Assembly: GCA_003151335.1 (NCBI GenBank)
Contig: PLXE01000036.1
Span: forward strand, 110,825-174,824
Length of the DNA stretch: 64,000 nucleotides
Direction of reading: 5' to 3'
Origin: Acidobacteriaceae bacterium
GTDB taxonomy: Bacteria; Acidobacteriota; Terriglobia; Terriglobales; Acidobacteriaceae
The notes under the pieces are model-generated. The model did not search any database. It was given only the letters and a program-made list of their open reading frames with translations, and was not told where the DNA came from. The first letter of the stretch is position 1. Every line of letters starts with the position of its first letter. The position numbers and the translations under genes are program-made. Of this stretch, positions 11,946 through 22,723 are shown one piece after another.

Positions 11946-12269
11946 ATGAAGGACACGATTGCGCGAGACGCCCCCGCGTCGGCAGCCGGACTTCTTCCCC
12001 ACGAGCGCCGCAGGGTAAACCGCATCCAGCTCCGCGCCCCTGTGCGGATCATCTACCAGGGTTTACTGGATGAGGAGTCGGCAGAAGGGATCTGCACCGA
12101 CCTCAGCGAAGCCGGCCTCGGTTTCCAGACCCAGGCCAGCTTGTATGTTGGAGAAATCGTGGAGGTAGAATTCCGCGACCATGAGGCGACCCCCTTCCGC
12201 CTCCAGGTAAGACTGCTCTATAAGATGGGAAACTGCTATGGCGCTTATTTTGTAACTCCTGACTCCTGA
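11946..12269 (+). CDS. PilZ-domain protein
   Basis: A 107-residue stand-alone PilZ domain. It has the two c-di-GMP-binding signatures: an R...R motif in ERRRVNRIQL (near residue 22) and D.S..G in CTDLSEAGLGFQ (near residue 52). The rest is the expected beta-barrel ending with LYKMGNCYGAYFV. Such proteins bind c-di-GMP and act on motility, adhesion or export partners. No diguanylate cyclase or pilus gene is next to it, so the target is unknown. Confidence 0.9.
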   Translation: MKDTIARDAPASAAGLLPHERRRVNRIQLRAPVRIIYQGLLDEESAEGICTDLSEAGLGFQTQASLYVGEIVEVEFRDHEATPFRLQVRLLYKMGNCYGAYFVTPDS

Positions 12270-12517
12270 TCCAGCAAGAACTGAAAAGAACGCGCCGGGC
12301 CTATGCAGTAAGCCCTCCTGGCTTAGCTCGCCGATTTCATTAAGGACGTAGCGATTTTTCTGCTGATGCTGGTCGCCCTCTTGCTGCCGATTCGGTCATT
12401 TATTCGCCCCCGTAGATCGACAATTCACTTTTAGGGTACGCACAGTCCGTCCGGTGGTCTTGTGCACGACCTTTCCCGGCAACACCGTTACGCCCGCGCT
12501 TGAGGTAATCTGAAGTC

Positions 12518-14434
<1,917 letters not shown>

Positions 14435-14498
14435 AGCGTTGGTGATGTGCTCGTGCTATGGCTCGAGATGGATGGCATAGAGAAAAAAACGAAAAGTA

Positions 14499-14575
14499 GG
14501 TCCCTCGACTCGCGCCGCGACCGCGCCAAATGCGGGCGCGGTTAAGAACATTCGCGGCGTTCCCTCGGGATGACA
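14499..14575. repeat. R1 dispersed repeat, copy d
   Basis: GGTCCCTCGACTCGCGCC ... GGCGTTCCCTCGGGATGACA with an internal hairpin ACCGCGCC/GGCGCGGT. It lies in the aspS 3' region. Confidence 0.65.
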
Positions 14576-14623
14576 TATTTATGAGACGATCCGGTTAGTG
14601 ACCATCCCGACCACGAGGAACCT

Positions 14624-15103
14624 ATGTCCGAGAGAGGCGGCGTGATACGCACCGAAGTTCGCGGGCTCGATCTCTGCCTGGACGAGACCGCGTTGTGGCT
14701 GTCGAGGTCGGGCGAGTCCCTGACAGCCCCCATCCTGCTCACCCCTGCGGACGCAGAGAGGCTGGCCATGGAAATGGCCAAGGCGCAGTTGTGGGAATGG
14801 AACCAGATCGACGAACTGAAACGCAAGTCGGAGAAACGCTACAAGAATTATCTCGGATCGTGGCTGGTGATGTGCCTGGCTGCCTTCAGCGCCTATGTCG
14901 GCTTCCCCGGTTATTACCTGCCTGTATTCCTGCTGCTGATTTCGATTTTGCTGTGGTGGCGGGCCAGCTTTGTGGAGCGCAAGGACGAGCAGGCCGCCCG
15001 CGAGGAAAGAAACCAGTTCATTCCCGAGTGGAGCTACATTCGGCAGCGGCTGGAAGAATCCAGCACCACCGTGATCGGGAATTCTTCACAGCCCTCGGAA
15101 TAA
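14624..15103 (+). CDS. hypothetical protein with two membrane segments
   Basis: A 159-residue protein. The N-terminal 75 residues are soluble (LDLCLDETALWLSRSGESL), then come a basic stretch and two adjacent hydrophobic segments (WLVMCLAAFSAYVGF and YYLPVFLLLISILLWW) forming a hairpin in the membrane, then a charged C-terminal tail (ERKDEQAAREERNQF). GAGGAA precedes the ATG. No family is recognised, and neighbouring genes give no hint. Confidence 0.7.
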   Translation: MSERGGVIRTEVRGLDLCLDETALWLSRSGESLTAPILLTPADAERLAMEMAKAQLWEWNQIDELKRKSEKRYKNYLGSWLVMCLAAFSAYVGFPGYYLPVFLLLISILLWWRASFVERKDEQAAREERNQFIPEWSYIRQRLEESSTTVIGNSSQPSE

Positions 15104-15124
15104 AACGCACGTCTCGATCGCGGA

Positions 15125-15231
15125 ACTTCTGCCGTCCCTCCGGGACTCGGTCTTATTTCCCATGTCCAGCTAGCGCCAAAGCGCTGGGTAAAGTGGGAAG
15201 TGAAACCGAGTCCCGTAGGGACGGCAGAGGG
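15125..15231. repeat. large palindromic repeat (family R3), copy a
   Basis: TCTGCCGTCCCTCCGGGACTC is answered about 80 bases later by GAGTCCCGTAGGGACGGCAGA, giving a near-perfect inverted repeat with CTGGGTAAAGTGGGAA between. A related copy is at 30935-31040 and a fragment at about 32546. It occupies most of the stretch between the membrane protein and iscR; the following 130 bases hold nothing recognisable. Confidence 0.8.
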
Positions 15232-15384
15232 TGCTGAAGGCCCGCACTTCCGAGCGGGACCCAAGTTCAAGTGCGCGCCGGTCGACCGGATCGAATATCC
15301 GACGCTTTTCATCGCCAATCCTTAAGCCATTCCCTGCCCATTACTTACCGATAAATGCGGCGAATCGCGTTTCGCTGTCAAGGC

Positions 15385-15438
15385 TTGCGCCATGTCTTCC
15401 GTCTGGCGTAGAATCTAATTGCGACTGAATTGGTCGCA
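15385..15438 (+). promoter_or_regulatory. iscR promoter and Rrf2-type operator
   Basis: A -35 TTGCGC (15385-15390) and -10 TAGAAT (15409-15414) are 18 bases apart. Immediately downstream lies a perfect palindrome, TGCGAC-N7-GTCGCA (15420-15438), covering the expected transcription start. The position and dyad are what an autoregulating Rrf2 repressor would use. Confidence 0.65.
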
Positions 15439-15459
15439 TATTCATCTTACCGACTGGCT

Positions 15460-15927
15460 ATGTTGAAGCTGACCAAGAAGGCGGACTACGGACTGATTGC
15501 CATGCGGCATCTGGCGGAGCACGCCGACTTAGGAGCGTGCAGCGCCAAGGACCTGGCCGAGATGTATAGCATGCCGCAGGAAGCGCTGGCCAAGATCCTT
15601 CAGCGATTGACCAAGGCTGGCCTGCTTGTCTCGCAGTACGGCACCAATGGTGGCTACACCCTGGCTCGCAATCCGCGGCAGATTAGCGCGTTTGAGGTGA
15701 TCCGGGCGATTGACGGTCCTTTGTTCATTACCTCGTGCAGCTCGGCAACCGAAGATTGCGACCAGAGTGACCGCTGCACGGTGCGCGAACCGCTGCGCAA
15801 GGTGAGCCGCAGCATCGAAGAAGTTTTGAACCGGCTAACGATTTGGGAGATGACCGAGCCGGAGCACGAATCCGCACCGGACCTGGTCACCCTGGGCTGG
15901 ACGCCAAACAAGATCGAGCACATTTAG
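15460..15927 (+). CDS. iscR: IscR-like Rrf2 family regulator of Fe-S assembly
   Basis: A 155-residue Rrf2 protein: winged helix (LTKKADYGLIAMRHLAE, then MPQEALAKILQRLTKAGLL), the wing YGTNGGYTLAR, and a cluster-binding loop with Cys 93, 100 and 106 (CSSATEDCDQSDRC). The spacing matches the three [2Fe-2S] Cys of E. coli IscR; the His that follows there is not present, so the fourth ligand differs or is another residue. It probably represses the operon when loaded with a cluster, through the palindrome just upstream. The ATG at 15460 gives the standard MLKLTKKADY start. iscS follows after 3 bases. Confidence 0.92.
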   Translation: MLKLTKKADYGLIAMRHLAEHADLGACSAKDLAEMYSMPQEALAKILQRLTKAGLLVSQYGTNGGYTLARNPRQISAFEVIRAIDGPLFITSCSSATEDCDQSDRCTVREPLRKVSRSIEEVLNRLTIWEMTEPEHESAPDLVTLGWTPNKIEHI

Positions 15928-15930
15928 GAG

Positions 15931-17205
15931 ATGGCACAAGCAATGAGCACGAATGTGATTTCGGGCAATGGGAACAACGACGTGAAACTGCCTATTTACA
16001 TGGACAATCATGCCACGACGCGCACCGATCCGCGCGTGGTGGAAGAGATGCTGCCGTACTTCACGGAGAAATTTGGCAATGCTGCCAGCCGTAACCACGA
16101 ATTCGGCTGGGTGGCCGAACAGGCCGTGGAGCAGGCGCGTGAGCGCATCGCCAAGTTGATTGGCGCGACCTCCAAGGAAATCATCTTCACGTCGGGCGCG
16201 ACCGAGAGCAACAACCTTGCTATCAAGGGCGTCGCCGAGATGTACAAGGAAAAAGGCAATCACATTATCACCCAGGCCATCGAACACAAGGCTGTGCTCG
16301 ACACCTGCAAGCGCCTGGAGAAGTACGGTTTTCGCGTCACTTATCTACCGGTGCAGAAGGACGGCCGCATTGATCTTGACGATCTGAAGCGGGCGATGGA
16401 CGACAAGACCATCCTGGTGACGATCATGACCGCCAACAACGAGATTGGCGCGTTGCAGCCGATCCGCGAAATTGGCGCTCTTTGTCACGAGCGCGGCGTG
16501 CTGTTCCATACCGATGCGGTGCAGGCAATCGGCAAAGTCCCGTTCAATGTGATCCAGGACAACGTTGACTTGGCATCGCTCACGGCGCACAAACTCTACG
16601 GACCCAAGGGCGTTGGTGGGTTATATGTCCGCCGCAAGAACCCGCGCGTGCAACTGGTGGCGCAGATCGATGGCGGCGGGCACGAGCGTGGCATGCGCTC
16701 GGGCACGCTGAACGTTCCGGGCATCGTGGGCTTCGGCAAGGCATGCGCGCTGGCGAGCGAAGGCATGGCAGAAGAGGCGGTGAAGCTCGCCGCTTTGCGC
16801 GATCGTCTGAAGGACGCCATCATGGGCCAGCTCGACGAGGTTTACATCAACGGTTCGGTGGAGCACCGTCTGCCCGGCAACTTGAACATCAGTTTTGCTT
16901 ACGTGGAAGGCGAGTCGCTGCTGATGGGCATCAACGATATTGCGGTTTCCAGCGGATCGGCGTGCACCTCGGCGACGCTGGAGCCATCTTATGTTTTGAA
17001 GGCGCTGGGCGCGGGCGATGACCTGGCTCACAGCTCGATTCGGTTTGGCCTTGGGCGTTTTAACACGCAGGCCGAAGTCGATTACGTAGCCGAGCGCGTG
17101 GTCGATACGGTGAAGCGTTTGCGTGAATTGTCGCCGTTGTATGAGATGGCGAAAGAGGGAATTGATTTGACCAAAGTGCAATGGGCGGCCGAGCCCACGC
17201 ATTAG
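15931..17205 (+). CDS. iscS: cysteine desulfurase IscS
   Basis: A PLP-dependent class V aminotransferase-fold enzyme that takes sulfur from cysteine for Fe-S clusters. Visible are [17 protein letters not shown], the PLP lysine in [12 protein letters not shown] (residue 221) and the catalytic Cys in [17 protein letters not shown] (residue 345), whose '[11 protein letters not shown]' context is group I (IscS), not SufS. The end [11 protein letters not shown] resembles the IscU-contacting tail. Two starts are possible: the ATG at 15931 directly abuts TAGGAG, and the ATG at 15943 lies 12 bases after it. At 424 residues it is slightly longer than E. coli IscS. Confidence 0.95.
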   Translation: MAQAMSTNVISGNGNNDVKLPIYMDNHATTRTDPRVVEEMLPYFTEKFGNAASRNHEFGWVAEQAVEQARERIAKLIGATSKEIIFTSGATESNNLAIKGVAEMYKEKGNHIITQAIEHKAVLDTCKRLEKYGFRVTYLPVQKDGRIDLDDLKRAMDDKTILVTIMTANNEIGALQPIREIGALCHERGVLFHTDAVQAIGKVPFNVIQDNVDLASLTAHKLYGPKGVGGLYVRRKNPRVQLVAQIDGGGHERGMRSGTLNVPGIVGFGKACALASEGMAEEAVKLAALRDRLKDAIMGQLDEVYINGSVEHRLPGNLNISFAYVEGESLLMGINDIAVSSGSACTSATLEPSYVLKALGAGDDLAHSSIRFGLGRFNTQAEVDYVAERVVDTVKRLRELSPLYEMAKEGIDLTKVQWAAEPTH

Positions 17206-17215
17206 CCCAGGTAGA

Positions 17216-17276
17216 GCGGCGCTTCAGCGCCGCGTTGCGACACTGGAATTGTTTTGAGCCGACTTTAGCCGGCGGC
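17216..17276. repeat. pair of short hairpins in the iscS-iscU gap
   Basis: GCGGCGC-TTCA-GCGCCGC is a perfect 7-bp hairpin with tetraloop. It is followed by GCCGACTTTAGCCGGCGGC. The same styles of stem (CGCTTCAGCGC, GCTAAAGC) fill the element at 27191. Within an operon they could stabilise or attenuate the mRNA. Confidence 0.6.
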
Positions 17277-17318
17277 AGATTTTGTTGACAGAGATTTTTC
17301 GAGTTTAGGAGATGACGC

Positions 17319-17744
17319 ATGGCTTACAGCACCAAGGTTTTGGACCACTACTCGAACCCGCGCAACGTGGGTTCGCTCGACAAGAACAGCGCTGAGGTAG
17401 GTACTGGTTTGGTGGGCGCACCGGAATGCGGCGACGTGATGAAGCTGCAGATCAAGGTGAATCCTGCGACCAACATCATCGAGGACGCCAAGTTCAAGAC
17501 GTTCGGTTGCGGGTCGGCGATAGCTTCGTCTTCCTTGGCCACCGAGTGGGTGAAGGGCAAGACCGTGGACGAAGCCCTCACGATCCGTAACACGGACATC
17601 GTGAAGGAGCTGTCGCTACCTCCGGTGAAAATCCACTGCTCGGTGCTGGCGGAGGACGCAATTCGCGCCGCCATCGGCGACTGGAAAAAGAAGAATGGAC
17701 AGCACAGCCAGCCCCAGGCCCAGCCGGTCGAACAGCGGGCGTAA
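17319..17744 (+). CDS. iscU: Fe-S cluster scaffold protein IscU
   Basis: A 141-residue scaffold on which IscS and ferredoxin build [2Fe-2S] clusters. The three cluster Cys are present: C37 with D39 in GAPECGDV, C64 in FGCGSAIASSS, and C107 preceded by His in KIHCSVLAED. The HscA recognition site (LPPVK) is present as SLPPVKIHC. The C-terminus carries a Gln-rich extension beyond the usual 128 residues. TAGGAG precedes the ATG. The conserved LPPVK links it to the hscB-hscA pair downstream. Confidence 0.97.
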   Translation: MAYSTKVLDHYSNPRNVGSLDKNSAEVGTGLVGAPECGDVMKLQIKVNPATNIIEDAKFKTFGCGSAIASSSLATEWVKGKTVDEALTIRNTDIVKELSLPPVKIHCSVLAEDAIRAAIGDWKKKNGQHSQPQAQPVEQRA

Positions 17745-17801
17745 ACTGGTTTTGAGGGCCGGGGTGCCGCATCTCTCGATCAGGCCCACCGGAACACAAG
17801 C

Positions 17802-18182
17802 ATGAGCACGGTCAACATCGAAAATCCGGCCCAGGCGCCCGCCCCCGCTGCCAAAGGCATTCAGGTGACGGACAAGGCGCTGGCCCGCATTCGCTTGGCG
17901 ATGGCGAAGGAAAACATCTCGCCGGCCGAGGGCGGACTGCGTCTGGGGGTGCAGGGTGGTGGTTGTTCGGGACTGAGTTACAACATCCGTTTCGACACGC
18001 AGCCGCGCGAACGCGATCGCGTCTTTCAGTTCGACGATGTTCGCGTCTTTGTCGATCCGAAGTCGTTCATTTACCTGCACGGCATGGTTCTCGATTACGA
18101 AGAGACCCTGATGCACCAGGGCTTCTCCTTCCAGAACCCGAATGCGAAGAAGTCTTGCGGCTGCGGTACTTCGTTTTCCTAA
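17802..18182 (+). CDS. iscA: A-type Fe-S carrier protein IscA
   Basis: A 126-residue HesB/IscA family protein that passes clusters to target enzymes. The three conserved Cys are in GGGCSGLSY (C55) and CGCGTSF (C119, C121). An extra, Ala/Pro-rich N-terminal stretch of about 18 residues precedes the IscA fold (ITDKAL-type start, here QVTDKALARIRLAM). Its place between iscU and hscB is that of iscA in proteobacterial isc operons. Confidence 0.94.
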   Translation: MSTVNIENPAQAPAPAAKGIQVTDKALARIRLAMAKENISPAEGGLRLGVQGGGCSGLSYNIRFDTQPRERDRVFQFDDVRVFVDPKSFIYLHGMVLDYEETLMHQGFSFQNPNAKKSCGCGTSFS

Positions 18183-18275
18183 GAAATGGTAGCGGCGCCC
18201 GAATGCGACCGGCTGAACGATGGGATTCCGCGATTGTGGAATTCCGGGAAGCTTGGTTCGCCCCGAGAGGATTGA

Positions 18276-19061
18276 ATGGCCCTGACTGAGCATAAGAAAC
18301 CCGAGCAACCGGATAGCGGCATTCTGGTCGTTAATCAAAGCCGGCCAACCAAGGTGAATTGCTGGTCTTGCGGAGCCATGCGCGCTGCTCATTTCTGCCA
18401 GGAGTGCGGCAAAGTGCAGCCGCCCACCCCGGTGGACTATTTTACGTTCTTCGGGCTCCCCTTCAGACTTAACCTGGAGCCGGAAAAACTCGAAGGCGAG
18501 TTCTACGCCTTGAGCCGGCACCTGCATCCCGACATCAACGCCATCAATAGCGATCGCGAACAGCAGTGGAGCCTGGAAAAGAGTTCGCAGCTTAACGACG
18601 CCTACCGCACCCTGAAGGATCCCATCACGCGGACCGAGTACCTGCTGCGATTGCAGGGGGTGCAACTGGAAGAACAATCCAAGGCCGCGACCGAAGAGGC
18701 GCGCCGCACCGGCAAGATTAAAAAGCAGGTGGTCCCTCCCGATCTGCTGGAGCAGGTTTTTGAACTGAACATGCAGCTCGAAGAAATGCGGATGAACAAG
18801 AAAATGGGGGAGCCCGACCGCACCCTTGAGCGTGAGCTGCAGGACTCCAGAAAGCAGTTGCAGGACAAGTACAACGGCCTGCTGCAAGAGCTGCAGGCAG
18901 CATGGAACCAGTGGGACGGGTTGATCGATCGCGCCGAACAGGGCGGGAGCGTTCTGGAGGAAGATCGCATCGCAGTGCGCGACACGATGGTGGATGTGCT
19001 GAATCGCCGCAGCTACCTAAGCAACCTGCTACGCGACATCGATGAGGTGCTGGAGAGCTGA
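18276..19061 (+). CDS. hscB: HscB co-chaperone with N-terminal zinc-knuckle
   Basis: A 261-residue J-protein that brings IscU to HscA. The J domain (DYFTFFGLPFRLNLEPEKLE) has the HPD motif at residues 84-86 (RHLHPDINAI), and the C-terminal helical bundle (DLLEQVFELNMQLEEMRM) binds IscU. Unlike the short proteobacterial HscB, an N-terminal module has two CxxC pairs at 29/32 and 41/44 (CWSCGAMRAAHFCQECG), the same arrangement as mitochondrial HSC20. The middle also holds a charged insertion (SKAATEEARRTGKIKKQVV). It lies 93 bases after iscA, same strand. Confidence 0.94.
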   Translation: MALTEHKKPEQPDSGILVVNQSRPTKVNCWSCGAMRAAHFCQECGKVQPPTPVDYFTFFGLPFRLNLEPEKLEGEFYALSRHLHPDINAINSDREQQWSLEKSSQLNDAYRTLKDPITRTEYLLRLQGVQLEEQSKAATEEARRTGKIKKQVVPPDLLEQVFELNMQLEEMRMNKKMGEPDRTLERELQDSRKQLQDKYNGLLQELQAAWNQWDGLIDRAEQGGSVLEEDRIAVRDTMVDVLNRRSYLSNLLRDIDEVLES

Positions 19062-19065
19062 AAGA

Positions 19066-19093
19066 ACAGTTGCCAGTTGTTAGTTGTCAGTTC
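19066..19093. repeat. short heptamer array after hscB
   Basis: AGTTGCCAGTTGTTAGTTGTC reads as three 7-base AGTTG.. units just after the hscB stop. Confidence 0.65.
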
Positions 19094-19105
19094 CGATTTT
19101 TTGGT

Positions 19106-19208
19106 GTCACCCTGAGCGAGCGGCCGCTTTTGCCGCGAGTCGAAGGGCCCCTATGGCGGTTTTAAGTCTAGGCAGGCCATAGGGGTCCTTCGACTGCTCA
19201 GGATGACA
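19106..19208. repeat. R1 dispersed repeat, copy e, as an inverted pair
   Basis: TCACCCTGAGCGAG ... GAGTCGAAGGGCCCCTATGG is followed about 30 bases later by the reverse arrangement CCATAGGGGTCCTTCGAC ... CTCAGGATGACA. The whole is a roughly 100-base inverted repeat between hscB and hscA, with potential to fold in the operon mRNA. Confidence 0.75.
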
Positions 19209-19225
19209 CAGCGAAAGGGGCATTA

Positions 19226-19281
19226 CAGCTAAGAGCTAACGGCTAAAAGCTATCGACCAAGACCTGACGGCTAATTGCTAC
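19226..19281. repeat. heptamer array abutting the hscA start
   Basis: Eight units of exactly 7 bases: CAGCTAA, GAGCTAA, CGGCTAA, AAGCTAT, CGACCAA, GACCTGA, CGGCTAA, TTGCTAC. The array stops two bases before the hscA ATG, so it occupies the ribosome-binding region. Confidence 0.9.
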
Positions 19282-19283
19282 CC

Positions 19284-21188
19284 ATGCCAAACGAACGCAT
19301 AGTCGGAATCGATCTGGGCACCACCAACTCACTGGTGGCCTACATGGAAGGCGACCGTCCGGTCGTGATTCCCGGCGAGGACGGACTGAACCTGGTGCCT
19401 TCGGTCGTCGCGCTGGACGAGAACGGCCAGATCGTTGTGGGCAGCGCGGCGCGCAAGTATCTGATGGAGACGCCGGAGCGCGCCGTGTACAGCGTCAAGC
19501 GCCTCATGGGTCGTGGCGTCGAGGATGTACAGGTCGAATTGAGGCTCTTTCCTTTCCGGTTGGCTGACGACCTCGCCGCCGGAGAAGTGCTGCGCATCAA
19601 GCTTGGGGATAAGACCTTCACCCCGCCGGAGATTTCAGCTTTCATCCTGCGCCAACTGAAGCGCAACGCCGAGCGCTATTTCGCGGCGCCGGTCACCAAG
19701 GCTGTCATCACGGTCCCGGCGTACTTCAACGATGCGCAACGGCAAGCCACCAAGGATGCCGGCCGCATCGCTGGCCTGGAAGTGTTGCGCCTGGTGAACG
19801 AACCTACGGCGGCATCGCTCGCCTATGGTCTGGATAAGAAGAACGCCGAAACCGTTGCGGTTTACGACTTGGGCGGCGGCACTTTTGACATTTCGATTCT
19901 CAAGTTGCACGAGGGCATCTTCGAAGTGATCGCGACCAATGGCGACACCCACCTCGGGGGCGATGACGTCGACAACCTGCTGATCACGATTGCGCTGCAC
20001 GACATCCAGGGCGATCTGGCGGTCGATGTCCGCCGCAACGCCGAGATCGTGCAGGCGATTCGCAAAGCGGTCATCGATGCGAAAATCGCTTTGTCATCGG
20101 ACGAGAAGACATCTCTGGACGTCGAACTTCCCGGCGGCAAGCGCTATCAGCGCGAGATCACGCGCGCGCAATTTGAACAGCTGATCCAGCCGGTCATCGA
20201 TCGCACAATTGGGCCGGTCCGCCAGGCGATGAAAGATGCCGGCCTGACCCCAAAGCAGATCAACGAAGCTGTGCTGGTAGGCGGCTCGACGCGCATCCCA
20301 CGGGTCCGTCAACTTGTGCAAGAGCTTTTCGAGCGCACCCCGCACAGCGGATTGAATCCCGACGAAGTAGTTGCGCTAGGCGCGGCCATACAGGCGCACA
20401 TCCTGGCAGGCGGCTCGGAAGCCACCAAGGAAATGCTGCTGCTCGATGTGACGCCGCTATCGCTCGGCATCGAATCGTTGGGCGGAGGCGTGGTCAAGAT
20501 CATTCATCGCAACTCGACGATTCCGGCGTCGGCGACCGAACACTTCACCACCGGCGTGGAAGGCCAGACCAACGTTGCCGTCCACGTTGTGCAGGGCGAA
20601 CGCGAACTGGCCAGTGACTGCCGCTCCCTGGCGCGCTTCGATCTGAAAGGCATTCCGCCGATGCCGGCGGGACTGCCGCGCATTGAAGTGAAATTCCTGA
20701 TCGACGCCAACGGAATTCTGCACGTCTCGGCGCGTGAGTTGCGCAGCGGCAAGGAAGCTGAAATTCAGGTGCAGCCCAGCTACGGTCTTACCGACGAGCA
20801 AGTCGAGAACATGATCCTCGATTCATTCGACAATGCGGAAGAAGACTTCCGCCGGCGCCAGGTGATTGAAGCGCGCAACGAAGCCGAGACCATGCTCACG
20901 GCCTTGGAGAAGGGCCGCAAGAATCCCGCGTGGCCGCAGTTGTCGTCGCAGGAACGCAGCAACATTGGCAAGTTCGAAACAGCGCTTCGTGCGGTCGTGA
21001 AGGCCGACGATTACCAGGCCATTCGAACTGCGATCGATGTCCTGAACCAGGGAACTATGCATCTTGCCGAGCTTATGATGGAATCCGCGGTGGGCACGGC
21101 GTTGAAGGGACAAAACATGGACACCGCCGATGTAGGCGAGGGACCCGAATCGCCGCATCCCATCGCGCAAGCAGAGATTGAACGTTAG
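19284..21188 (+). CDS. hscA: Hsp70-type chaperone HscA
   Basis: A 634-residue Hsp70 homologue specialised for cluster release from IscU. The N-terminal ATPase domain has [31 protein letters not shown] and [14 protein letters not shown]; the linker is [16 protein letters not shown]; a substrate domain and C-terminal lid follow. Position after hscB and before fdx assigns it as HscA, not DnaK. The ATG at 19284 gives [12 protein letters not shown]; the ORF track begins at an upstream TTG. No Shine-Dalgarno is visible because a heptamer array sits in that place. The C-terminus lacks the EEVD-like end of general DnaK proteins. Confidence 0.94.
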   Translation: MPNERIVGIDLGTTNSLVAYMEGDRPVVIPGEDGLNLVPSVVALDENGQIVVGSAARKYLMETPERAVYSVKRLMGRGVEDVQVELRLFPFRLADDLAAGEVLRIKLGDKTFTPPEISAFILRQLKRNAERYFAAPVTKAVITVPAYFNDAQRQATKDAGRIAGLEVLRLVNEPTAASLAYGLDKKNAETVAVYDLGGGTFDISILKLHEGIFEVIATNGDTHLGGDDVDNLLITIALHDIQGDLAVDVRRNAEIVQAIRKAVIDAKIALSSDEKTSLDVELPGGKRYQREITRAQFEQLIQPVIDRTIGPVRQAMKDAGLTPKQINEAVLVGGSTRIPRVRQLVQELFERTPHSGLNPDEVVALGAAIQAHILAGGSEATKEMLLLDVTPLSLGIESLGGGVVKIIHRNSTIPASATEHFTTGVEGQTNVAVHVVQGERELASDCRSLARFDLKGIPPMPAGLPRIEVKFLIDANGILHVSARELRSGKEAEIQVQPSYGLTDEQVENMILDSFDNAEEDFRRRQVIEARNEAETMLTALEKGRKNPAWPQLSSQERSNIGKFETALRAVVKADDYQAIRTAIDVLNQGTMHLAELMMESAVGTALKGQNMDTADVGEGPESPHPIAQAEIER

Positions 21189-21206
21189 CAGCGAGCTTGA
21201 GGAATT

Positions 21207-21632
21207 ATGCCAGACGAAAAAGCACAAGGCGGAGCAACCGCAACCGTGGAAGCTCCCGGACCGAATACCGTTCGGGTCACCTTCCTTCCCGAGAACAGGA
21301 CATTTGAGTTTGAACACGGTAAGCTCCCCTATCTGGACCACGGCAAGCCCGAGTCGATCCTCGACGTGGCCATGAATTTCGGGCTGCATCTGGAGCACGC
21401 CTGCGGCGGAAACTGCGCCTGCACCACCTGTCACGTCGTGGTGAAAAAGGGTAAGGAGCTGCTCAACGAGATGGACGACGACGAAGCTGATCGTCTCGAC
21501 ATGGCCGCCGACCTGCAGCTCAACTCGCGCCTCGGATGTCAGACTGTGATAGAAAAGCCAGGCGAGGTGGTGGTCGAGGTTCCCTCCTGGAACCGCAACT
21601 ATGTTTCGGAAGCGGCAACCCACCACGATTGA
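21207..21632 (+). CDS. fdx: [2Fe-2S] ferredoxin of the ISC system
   Basis: A 141-residue adrenodoxin-type ferredoxin, the electron donor for cluster assembly on IscU. Cluster Cys are in HACGGNCACTTCHVVV and the distal GCQTVI. The acidic interaction helix (EMDDDEADRLDMA) is typical. An N-terminal extension of about 20 residues precedes the fold. It starts 18 bases after the hscA stop with GAGGAA before the ATG, and precedes iscX as in proteobacteria. Confidence 0.95.
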   Translation: MPDEKAQGGATATVEAPGPNTVRVTFLPENRTFEFEHGKLPYLDHGKPESILDVAMNFGLHLEHACGGNCACTTCHVVVKKGKELLNEMDDDEADRLDMAADLQLNSRLGCQTVIEKPGEVVVEVPSWNRNYVSEAATHHD

Positions 21633-21663
21633 TCACCGACAATTTTCATATTCGAGGGAATCT

Positions 21664-21882
21664 ATGGCTGCTGAACTGAGATGGGATGACGCGGAAGACA
21701 TCGGCCTGACATTGTCCGACAGGTTCCCCGATGTGAATCCGCTAGAACTCCGCTTTACCGATCTTCATCGCTATGTCACCGAGTTACCGACCTTCGTGGA
21801 CGACGCGAAGATGTCCAACGAGGGCAAACTCGAAGCCATCCAGATGGCCTGGTTCGAGGAATATCAGGATAAAACTCGATAA
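21664..21882 (+). CDS. iscX: IscX (YfhJ) Fe-S assembly modulator
   Basis: A 72-residue acidic protein with the IscX pattern: LRWDDAEDIGLTLSDRFPD, then LRFTDLHRYVTELPTF and a C-terminal AIQMAWFEEY. IscX binds IscS and iron and tunes desulfurase activity. The ORF-track start at 21601 is too long; the ATG at 21664 gives the family start. It closes the operon. Confidence 0.94.
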   Translation: MAAELRWDDAEDIGLTLSDRFPDVNPLELRFTDLHRYVTELPTFVDDAKMSNEGKLEAIQMAWFEEYQDKTR

Positions 21883-21965
21883 AGGCAACTACATACTTTG
21901 GGAGCGGCGGTTCCTGTTCCGCAGGTTAGACTTTGTCCTGCCCGATATCGCGTAAAATCGTCGCC

Positions 21966-22676
21966 ATGCCCACAGAGCAGGAAGCTGCCTCGCTCGCCGT
22001 ATTGAAAAGCGTGCCCATTTTCTCCAGCTTGACGGAGCAGGAATTTGCCTTCCTGACCTCGCACCTTTTGCAGCGCAAATACGCTGCCGGCGAGCTGATC
22101 TTCGGCGAAGGCGACCCTTGCGCCGGCCTGTATGTCGTTCGGTCGGGGAATGTGCGCATCTTCAAGAGTTCGGCCGGTGGACGCGAGCAAGTGCTTTCCA
22201 TCGACGGTCCCGGCAGCTCAATCGCGGAGCTGCCGGTCTTCGACGGCGGAAACTATCCCGCCTCCGCCCAGGCGGTCAGCGATAGCACGCTGCTTTTTTT
22301 CAGCCGTCAGGATTTCCAGGCCCTCTGCTTGCAGCATCCGCAGGTCGCGCTAAGAGTTCTGCGAGTGATTGGCGGGCGCCTGCGCCGACTGGTCGGCATC
22401 ATCGAAGAACTTTCGTTCACCACGGTCCGCCACCGGCTGATCGCGCTGTTGGTGCGACTGGGCAAGGTGGAGGGCACGCGGAACGGCGATGCCATCACGC
22501 TGACGCTGCCGGGGAATAACAGCGAGCTGGCGGCGCAAATCGGCACCGTGCGCGAACTGGTGTCGCGCAATCTCAGCCGCCTGCAATCGGAAGGCCTGAT
22601 TCAGGTGGACAACCGCAAGCTTGAGATTCCTTCGCTGAAGCGCCTGGAAGCGGAACTGCAGGCTTCCGGCGGTTGA
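21966..22676 (+). CDS. Crp/Fnr family transcription regulator
   Basis: A 236-residue regulator: effector domain (residues 10-125), dimer helix (LRVLRVIGGRLRRLVGIIEEL) and winged helix (NSELAAQIGTVRELVSRNLSRLQSEGLI). The cyclic-nucleotide pocket is degenerate: the place of the phosphate-binding Arg in PRSA reads YPASA, so cAMP binding is doubtful. FNR's N-terminal Cys cluster is absent. This leaves a DNR-like heme or other sensor as an option. The recognition helix RELVSR combines CRP's R-E..R with FNR's E..SR, so GTGA-type sites are expected; two lie in the window (22724 and 46333). It sits between iscX and ric. A TAAAAT lies 7 bases before the ATG, so the mRNA may have almost no leader. Confidence 0.9.
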   Translation: MPTEQEAASLAVLKSVPIFSSLTEQEFAFLTSHLLQRKYAAGELIFGEGDPCAGLYVVRSGNVRIFKSSAGGREQVLSIDGPGSSIAELPVFDGGNYPASAQAVSDSTLLFFSRQDFQALCLQHPQVALRVLRVIGGRLRRLVGIIEELSFTTVRHRLIALLVRLGKVEGTRNGDAITLTLPGNNSELAAQIGTVRELVSRNLSRLQSEGLIQVDNRKLEIPSLKRLEAELQASGG

Positions 22677-22723
22677 GTCAGCTCGCGCTTCCATCCACAG
22701 CATCTCCACAATCTTTTGCTCCC

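Noticed and set aside
17616-18887. 423-residue minus-strand ORF across iscU-iscA-hscB
   Set aside because: Antisense shadow of three well-identified isc genes; no ribosome site or family pattern.
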